Positions 58,412-64,000 of a stretch of 64,000 nucleotides of DNA are shown in pieces. The position numbers and the translations under genes are program-made. Source of the DNA: Prorocentrum cordatum. Taxonomy: Eukaryota > Sar > Dinophyceae > Prorocentrales > Prorocentraceae. The notes beneath the pieces are model-generated. The model did no database searches and had not been told where the DNA came from. It saw only the letters and a program-made list of their open reading frames with translations. The DNA is taken from positions 1 through 64,000 of the forward strand of contig CAUYUJ010022504.1 in assembly GCA_963575745.1 (NCBI GenBank), written 5' to 3'. Position 1 is the stretch's first letter. The number at the start of each line of letters is the position of its first letter.

Positions 58412-60706
58412 CGCCCCAGGCATGATCGCGTCGTAACAAAAAGCAGGACGGCCACTTCGTCGCTGTCTTCGGCCCCTGGGGGCCCTCGCCGGGCCTCGGG
58501 ACCGTCACATAACGACTCCCCAGACATGATCGCGTCGTAACAAAAATCAGGACGGGAGGTTTTTGCATATTTTCGGCCTCGGGGGGCCCTCGCCGGGCCT
58601 CGGGACCGTCAAAAAACGACTCAGGATGAGAAACCGGTCCCGGGGAAAGGGTCGGGACTTCCGGGGAAGAACTCTGGACGTCGCACGTCTGGGTTCTGTA
58701 GCCCCTCCGAGACCAGCGCGGAGAGGATGGGGTCGGAGGATCGCGCAGCGTCTTCACTGCTCGCCGCTGCGTCGGCGATGCGTTGGCGCCGTCGGCGAGG
58801 AGGAAATGGGGCTCCACATTGAGCCGCATCGGCGATGCCTCGGCGACTCGGCGGGACCCTCCGACCCCGGCTGCTCGGGCCCGGCCGGGGGGGGGGGGCC
58901 TGGAGAGGACCAATAGCGTTGCGTGAGGTGTTCCTGTGACTGTCGGCTCCGACTGCCCAGACCCCCGACGTCGTGAATTTTTCATGACGTCGACCCCCAG
59001 CTGTCTGGACCCATTCCCTGGGACCGGTTTTTCGTCCTGGGTCGTTTTTTGACGGTCCCGAGGGCCGGTATGGGCCCCCAGAGGTCAAACCTCATGAAAA
59101 ACCTCCCGTCGTGATTTTTTCAGAACTCGAGGGGGACTGGGTGCGTGGCGCCGGGGCCTTTTCTTTTGTCTGAGGAGAGGAGGCCGTGGCCCGATTGCCA
59201 CTTGCGCCACCCGCCGGGCCAACAAGACCAGGTAATTAGCCGAACTAACCGTGACTTAAGCAGGCGATCCCCAGACCTCCGACGTCATGCTTTTTTTTCA
59301 TGACGTCGACCCCCAGAGGTTTTTCGACCCCTTCCCTCCCCCTCCTCCTCCTCCTCCTCCTCCTCCTCCTCCTCCTCCTCCTCCTCTTCCTCCCATGGGG
59401 GGTCGGAGGCGGCGGCCTCCGAGGCCCAGGAGCTTTTTCATGACGTCGGCCCCCAGAGGCTTCGACCCCAGACAGGATCGCGTCGTAAAAAAAATCAGGA
59501 CGGGGGGGGGTGCATATTTTCGGCCTCGGGGTGCCCTCGCCGGGCCTCAGGATCCCGTCAAAAAACGGCTCAGGACGAAAAACCGGCCCCGGGGAAAGGG
59601 CCAGGACTTCCGGGGACGCCGTCCTGAAAAAATCAGGACGTCGCATGTCTGGGCCACCCTTCCCTGGGACCGGCGTTTCATTCTGAGTCGTTTTTGGACG
59701 GTCCTGAGGCCCGGCAAGGGCCCCCAGAGGCTGAAAATGACGAACAACCTCCCGTCGTGACTTCTTCCCAAACATGATCGCGTCGTAAAAAAATCAAGAC
59801 GGGGGGGGTTGCATATTTTCGGCCTCGGGGGGCCCTCGCCGGGCCTCAGGACCGTCAACAAAACGACTCAGGACGAAAAACCGGCCCCGGGGAAAGGGCC
59901 AGGACTTCCGGGGACGCCGTCCTGAGAAAATCAGGACGTCGCATGTCTGGGACCCCTTCCCTGGGACCGGCGCTTCCTTCTGAGCCGTTTTTTGACGGTC
60001 TCCCGAGGCCAGGCAAAAGGGCCCCCAGAGGCGGAAAATGGCGAACAAAACCTCCCGTGTCGTGACTTCTATTCACTGCTCGAGAGGGGGTCTATATGGG
60101 CCTGGGGGGGCCCCTTGCCGCCCCTCTGGGGGGGGGCCTGGAGCGGAGCAGCCGCCTGCCAGGGCCCCTTGCCGCCCTTCCAGGCGGCAGGCGCCCAGTC
60201 CCAGGGGCTGCCGCCCCACCAGTCCCAGCCCCACGGCCCCGTGCCGCCCTTGCCGGGCCCAGGCGCGGGCGCCCAGGGCCCCTTGCCTGGGAGCGCAAGA
60301 ATCCCAGACCCCTCGAGTCATGAAAAAATCACGACGGGAGGTTTTTCCATATTTTCCGCCTCTGGGGGCCCTTACCGGCCCTCGGGACCGTCAAAAAACG
60401 ACTCAGGATGAAAAACCGGTCCCGGCGAATAGGTCCGGACCTCTGGTGGTCGCGTCATGAAAAAATCATGACGTCGGGGGTCTGGGATTACAGGGCACCG
60501 AGACCGCTATATACCCGGACCTCCGAAGGACTGACCAACATCGAGGCGGAGGCTTTTCTCGACTTTCGGCCTCTATAGCGGCCCTCGCCGGGCCGCTGGG
60601 ACCGTCACAAAACGAGCTCAGGATGAAAAGCCGGTCCTGGGGAATGGGTCGAGACTTCCGGTGACCCGGTATGGAGCAAATCACGACGGCATCGGATCTC
60701 TGGGTA
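58412..60706. mobile_element. Cluster of about ten family A elements in both orientations
   Basis: Complete or near-complete copies are at 58,519-58,693 (-), 58,956-59,141 (+), 59,467-59,653 (-), 59,767-59,951 (-), 60,303-60,486 (-) and about 60,517-60,706 (-). Truncated ones are at 58,412-58,518 (-), 59,271-59,340 (+), 59,654-59,766 (+) and 59,952-60,100 (+). Complete copies are 175-190 bp, begin CCCAGAC or close to it and end GTCTGGG, with small TCATGAAAAAATCATGA hairpins next to the ends. The pair 59,467-59,766 is duplicated as 59,767-60,075. Confidence 0.82.
59338..59393. repeat. CCT microsatellite inside a family A copy
   Basis: CCT repeats interrupt the family A copy that begins at 59,271. 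Confidence 0.9.
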
Positions 60707-60965
60707 TATACTCCCCAGACCTCTCCAGGAGTGCGCTCTGGCCAAGAGCTTCGGGGCGAAGCCGGAGGTGGCGACGAGGGCCCCCCGGGAGGCCCAACAG
60801 AAAGGGGAAAGACGAGGCAAGGGTAGCGGTATGGGTACCCTACCGCTACTCCCCAGACCTCTCCCGGAGCGCGCTCTGACCAGCATTTGGAGGCGAATCC
60901 GGCGGAGGCGACGAGGGCCTCCCAGGAGGGCCCCACAGAAAGGGGGAAAGACGAGGCAGGGGTCC
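60705..60965 (+). repeat. Dispersed repeat G, tandem pair
   Basis: Two units of about 128 bp share CTCCCCAGACCTCTCC, GCGCTCTG and GGCGACGAGGGCC and are related to 55,640-55,785. Confidence 0.8.
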
Positions 60966-61153
60966 CAGAGATCCGATGTCGTGATTTGTTCAATGCGGGG
61001 TCCCCAAAAGTCTCGATCGACCCATTCCCCAGGATCGGCTTTTCATCCCGAGTCGTTCTGTGACGGCCCTCGGGCCCGGCGAGGGCTGCTATAGAGGCCC
61101 AAAGTCAAGGAAAACCCCCGCCTCGATTCTTCCCAATCCCTCGGAGGTCTGGG
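60964..61153 (+). mobile_element. Family A element (190 bp)
   Basis: CCCAGAGATCCGATGTCGTG to CCCTCGGAGGTCTGGG. Confidence 0.75.
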
Positions 61154-61254
61154 GTGTAGCGGCAGATGGGCACCGTTTCCTCCTCCGGTTCCCGCCCTTG
61201 CCGGGCCCGGGCGCGGGCGCCCATGCGCCTGGATGCGAGGAGCTCGCAAGCCTT

Positions 61255-61444
61255 ATGTCGGGCGTGTCCCCCTACAGGGCAATTTTCGACGAAAAATTAC
61301 AAATACCCCAACAATACCCCCCAAAGGTCAAAAAATTATGAAAAAATAATCCCCGGACTATTTTTGGACTATTGTTTGATTTGTTTTTGGGTATCTTGTA
61401 TTTTTCGTCGAAAATCCCCCTGTAGGAGGACAGGCCCGACTTAA
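61255..61444. mobile_element. Family B hAT-like MITE (190 bp) with perfect 8-bp duplication
   Basis: Ends TTATGTCGGGCGTGTCCCCC and GGACAGGCCCGACTTAA. The flanking direct repeat CGCAAGCC (61,247-61,254 and 61,445-61,452) is exact. The subterminal TTTTCGACGAAAAAT and ATTTTTCGTCGAAAA blocks are also inverted copies, so the whole element can fold into one long hairpin. Confidence 0.88.
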
Positions 61445-61576
61445 CGCAAGCCGGAGCCCCCCCCCCCTCTTCCCCGCTTCTGCGTCGCGAGTGAGGAGGC
61501 AGGGCAGAGCACGCTCGGTGGTACTTCGGCGTAATTATCCGGGTGGGGGTGGCTCTGGATCGAGTTCGGTTCTCTT

Positions 61577-61762
61577 CCCAGACAGGATCGCGTCATGAAA
61601 AAAATCAGGACGGCCAGTTTTTCGCTATTTTCGGCCCCTGGGGGCCCTCGCTGGGCCTCGGGACCGTCAAAAAACTACTCTGGATGAGAAACCGGTCCCG
61701 GGGAAAGGGTCGGGACTTCCGGGGACCCCGTCCTGAAAAAATCAGGACGTCGCATGTCTGGG
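61577..61762 (-). mobile_element. Family A element (186 bp)
   Basis: CCCAGACAGGATCGCGTCAT to CAGGACGTCGCATGTCTGGG. Confidence 0.78.
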
Positions 61763-61971
61763 TTGCTCCCATCGTACTTAAGGGCCACATCCCAGAAACA
61801 ATTTCGAGCACCCGGAGAAAAGTGCCGAGAGAGTGTCGAAGCAGTGTCGAAACAGTGTCGGACGAGTGTCTCCCAGGGCCCGACACATGAAAACCCTCCA
61901 ATGTTGGACTTCCGGGATGCTCGAGATTCTCTCTGGTGGCCAAGGCTAAAGTAGGTCGGAACATCCTAAGA
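61762..61971 (+). repeat. Family D dispersed repeat, copy 3 (210 bp)
   Basis: GTTGCTCCCATCGTACTTAA to GGTCGGAACATCCTAAGA. It abuts a family A element on its left and a family B element on its right. Confidence 0.85.
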
Positions 61972-61972
61972 C

Positions 61973-62135
61973 TTAGGTCGGGCATGTCCCCCTACAGGCG
62001 GATTTTAGTCGAAAAAGAAAGCAGAATCAGAAAATGCTCCCCGAAATGGTCAAACATTGTCAAAACATCGCCCACAGACCATTTTGTGATACTATTTTAG
62101 AACATTCCTCCTGTAGAGGGACGTGCCCGACTTAA
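61973..62135. mobile_element. Family B hAT-like MITE (163 bp)
   Basis: Ends TTAGGTCGGGCATGTCCCCC and GGGACGTGCCCGACTTAA. Flanking 8-mers CCTAAGAC and CTCTAGAC match at five of eight, so any target duplication has decayed. Confidence 0.75.
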
Positions 62136-62159
62136 CTCTAGACACGCCCTGGTGCGGTC

Positions 62160-62378
62160 AAGAAGCGGCCCGAGAGAGACGAGAAGGAACAACAGGAAGA
62201 GGAGAAGGAGGCGGGGCGAAGAGAAGGAGGAGGACGACGACGACGAAGAGAAAGGCGACGAGAAGCGGGGAGGAGGAGCAAGAGGAGGAGGAGAAGGAGG
62301 AGGAGGAGGAGGAGAAGGAGGAGGAGGACGAGGAGGAGGAGGACGAGGACGAGGAGGAGGAGGAGAAGGAGAACGCCC
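62160..62378. repeat. GAA/GGA-rich purine tract
   Basis: Mixed GGA, GAA and GAC units; no gene. Confidence 0.85.
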
Positions 62379-62439
62379 CGAGTAAGTCTCGTCGAGGCAC
62401 CTCGCATTCTCCGTGATGCTGGCTGGGGCCAGGGGATGA

Positions 62440-62600
62440 CTACCCACCAAGCCACCCCAACCCAACCCGAAGTCGCCCTTGGGCCTGCCAATTCCCAGTG
62501 TGTGTGGGGGGGGGGGGGGGGGGGGGGCGTCCCGGCACATGGAGAACCCACTGTGGAAACCGCACGTCCCCCGACCCGAAATTTCGGGGGCGCCTGGGAC
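62440..62600 (+). repeat. Dispersed repeat F, copy 3
   Basis: CCACCCCAACCCAACCCGAA, then a G-run, then ACCCGAAATTTCGGG, in the same order as copies at 26.0 and 44.2 kb. Confidence 0.55.
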
Positions 62601-62924
62601 CTTCCCCCGACCTCCCCCCGCCGGCCCAGGCGCGCGAGCGGCGAGCGAGGCGCGCGGAGGGCGAGGCCGTTTTCCCGCTCCTCGCCGAGCGCGTTCCACC
62701 AGGCGCAAAGGGCCTACTCGAACGCCCGAGAAAAAAAAACACCCGTCTGCTCTGACGTAGTTTATCGTAGATCCCCGGCGCGGGATCCAGGCCATGTGCG
62801 AGTAGAGTAGTGGAACGCGCTCGTCGAGTTCCTGGAGCGCCTCCGGGGGGGGGGGGGGGATCGACGGGCGGCGCGCGGGAGGGGGCGGTGGTGCGGGCGG
62901 GGGGGGGGGCCAGAGAGCGGCCTT
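62601..62924. other. GC-rich spacer
   Basis: No recognised gene; two G-runs at 62,848 and 62,900. Confidence 0.4.
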
Positions 62925-63114
62925 CCCAGACCCCCCTCGAGCAGTGACAAAATCATGGCGGGAGGTGCTTCGCCTCTTTCGGCCTCTGGGGGCCCTTGCC
63001 AGGCCTCGGGGACGTCGAACAACGACTCATAGGATGAACAACCGGACCGCGGGGAAGAGGTCGAGACCTCTGGGGGTCGACGCCATGCAAAAATCATGGC
63101 GTCGGGGGTCTGGG
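62925..63114 (-). mobile_element. Family A element (190 bp)
   Basis: CCCAGACCCCCCTCGAGC to CATGGCGTCGGGGGTCTGGG. Confidence 0.78.
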
Positions 63115-63379
63115 CATTCGGAGGGGAGTGGCCTCTGGAAGGAGCCCCCCCCCTCTTCGGAGAGGGTCTGGGTTCGGAATGGAATGGAATGGAATGCCCA
63201 TTCGGGGAAAGCGCACAGCACTAAATGCTGAGCTCAGGCTCAACTTACTGGCCTCGAGCTGAGGCCTCCTTAATACATATTCTCTCCATGAGAGCAGCCA
63301 ACCGCAGCTCGTATGGAGGGGCGGCCCCTGATGCCAAGGGAAAACTCACCACCGTAGAGTCAGGAACCGCAAGACTAAG

Positions 63380-63529
63380 ATGGCGGGGTCCTTCCGACGG
63401 CCTCTTAGGGACCAGCCGAGCAAGGGGAACCGTCAAAAAACGACTCGGGATGAGAAGCCGATCCTGGGGAAGGGGTCGAGACCTCGTGGGGTCGACGTCA
63501 TGAAAGAATCATGGCGTCGGGGGTCTGGG
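63380..63529 (-). mobile_element. Family A element, 5'-truncated
   Basis: The core from AACCGTCAAAAAACGACTCG to the end GGCGTCGGGGGTCTGGG is present; the other end is missing. Confidence 0.65.
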
Positions 63530-63724
63530 TACACGGGGGCGCACGGAAGGAAGGAAGGAGGTGGCCGGCCAAAGCGTGCTGATATGAGAACTCCTCGTGG
63601 GGCACCCTGCGAGGCTCGGCATCGAGAGCGTGCCCCCCCTTACCGCACGTGCCCGCTGTGCGGCTCCTGCCACGGCAGGAGCCACTCTCGCAGAGGCGGG
63701 CAGTCCATCTTGGGGGGCGATACA

Positions 63725-63927
63725 TTTAGGGGAACAGAAAGTGACATAAACCTAAAAACTCGGAGCTCCGCCCGGATTTCTCGGATCGGCGCTGGACCCC
63801 CCTCCCTGGCGCGCGGAGCGCGCCAGGGGCGGCGCCGGAGGCTCCGCCGGGGGGCCCCAGCGCCGATCCGAGAAATCCGCGCGGAGCTCCGAGTTTTTAT
63901 GTTTATGTCACTTTTTGTTCCCCTAAA
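63725..63927. mobile_element. Foldback element with about 76-bp inverted arms
   Basis: Arms 63,725-63,800 and 63,851-63,927 are inverted copies with only a few mismatches. They begin TTTAGGGGAACA and include AAAGTGACATAAAC, CTCGGAGCTCCGC and GGATCGGCGCTGG. The loop carries its own 8-bp hairpin (CTGGCGCG with CGCGCCAG) at 63,806-63,826. There is no coding sequence. The inner arm resembles the repeat ends at 12,030-12,370, implying a family. Confidence 0.9.
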
Positions 63928-64000
63928 ATTGGAAGGGAGAAAGGTGCCATTTTCTGGGCCCTACAGGGCCCCTTTTCTGTGCAGCCCTCGCTGCCCCCTC

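Noticed and set aside
58956-59141. Target duplications for family A elements
   Set aside because: Flanks of the well-bounded copies were compared and no consistent duplication length appeared, so I do not assign the family to a superfamily.
63176-63200. GGAAT repeats resembling satellite III
   Set aside because: Only about four units; too short to mean anything.

Overview
This window reads as nuclear DNA of a dinoflagellate, inferred from sequence character alone. It is GC-rich and gene-poor. It holds two Ty1/copia-type LTR retrotransposons of a very large, domain-rich kind, and between them a dense mosaic of short inverted-repeat elements, satellites and purine/pyrimidine tracts. A telomere-like TTTAGGG motif occurs twice inside one repeat, and both LTR families carry a stretch resembling the 3' end of the dinoflagellate trans-spliced leader. 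I found no convincing intact host gene, no tRNA or rRNA gene and no CRISPR array.

Layout. 1-10,332 is a copia-like element on the minus strand: LTR copies of 395 and 392 bp at the two ends, a primer-binding site resembling the complement of the 3' end of an initiator tRNA-Met at 9,923-9,940, a gag-protease reading frame, a single in-frame TGA, and a pol frame with a methyltransferase-like domain, integrase, reverse transcriptase and RNase H. 10,333-13,500 is a long CCT tract and GC-rich repeats. 13,500-19,700 is a nested satellite locus. 19,700-24,100 holds two tandem duplications carrying microsatellites. 24,100-26,184 is repeat mosaic with small inverted-repeat elements and a perfect 23-bp-arm palindrome.

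26,185-44,148 is a complete 17,964-bp LTR retrotransposon, also on the minus strand. It has 196-bp TG...CA LTRs differing at one base and a perfect 5-bp target duplication (GCTGT). Its 16.4 kb of coding sequence lies in four long reading frames that together describe a giant polyprotein: coiled-coil Gag with three CCCH zinc fingers, protease, integrase, reverse transcriptase, RNase H, then about 2,700 residues of extra sequence including a domain resembling the Tpt1/KptA tRNA 2'-phosphotransferase. The site next to its 5' LTR resembles the complement of a tRNA anticodon arm, as in half-tRNA-primed copia and Ty5. The coding frame is broken by one in-frame TAA and two single-base frameshifts, plus a probable slip in a G10 run near the start, although the LTRs are almost identical.

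44,149-64,000 is dominated by at least five families of small elements (A, about 185 bp with CCCAGAC ends, more than 20 copies; B, hAT-like with 8-bp target duplications; C, TGGACAGACC ends; D, about 210 bp; E, TA-flanked with CCGTGACAAAAG ends), a 1.6-kb hexanucleotide satellite, a 73-bp tandem repeat open in all three forward frames, several GGA/CCT tracts and a 203-bp foldback element. Short minus-strand peptide remnants with a shared GGKGWLRKLL-like motif may be exon relics of a host gene family. The genes that act together are those within each retrotransposon.
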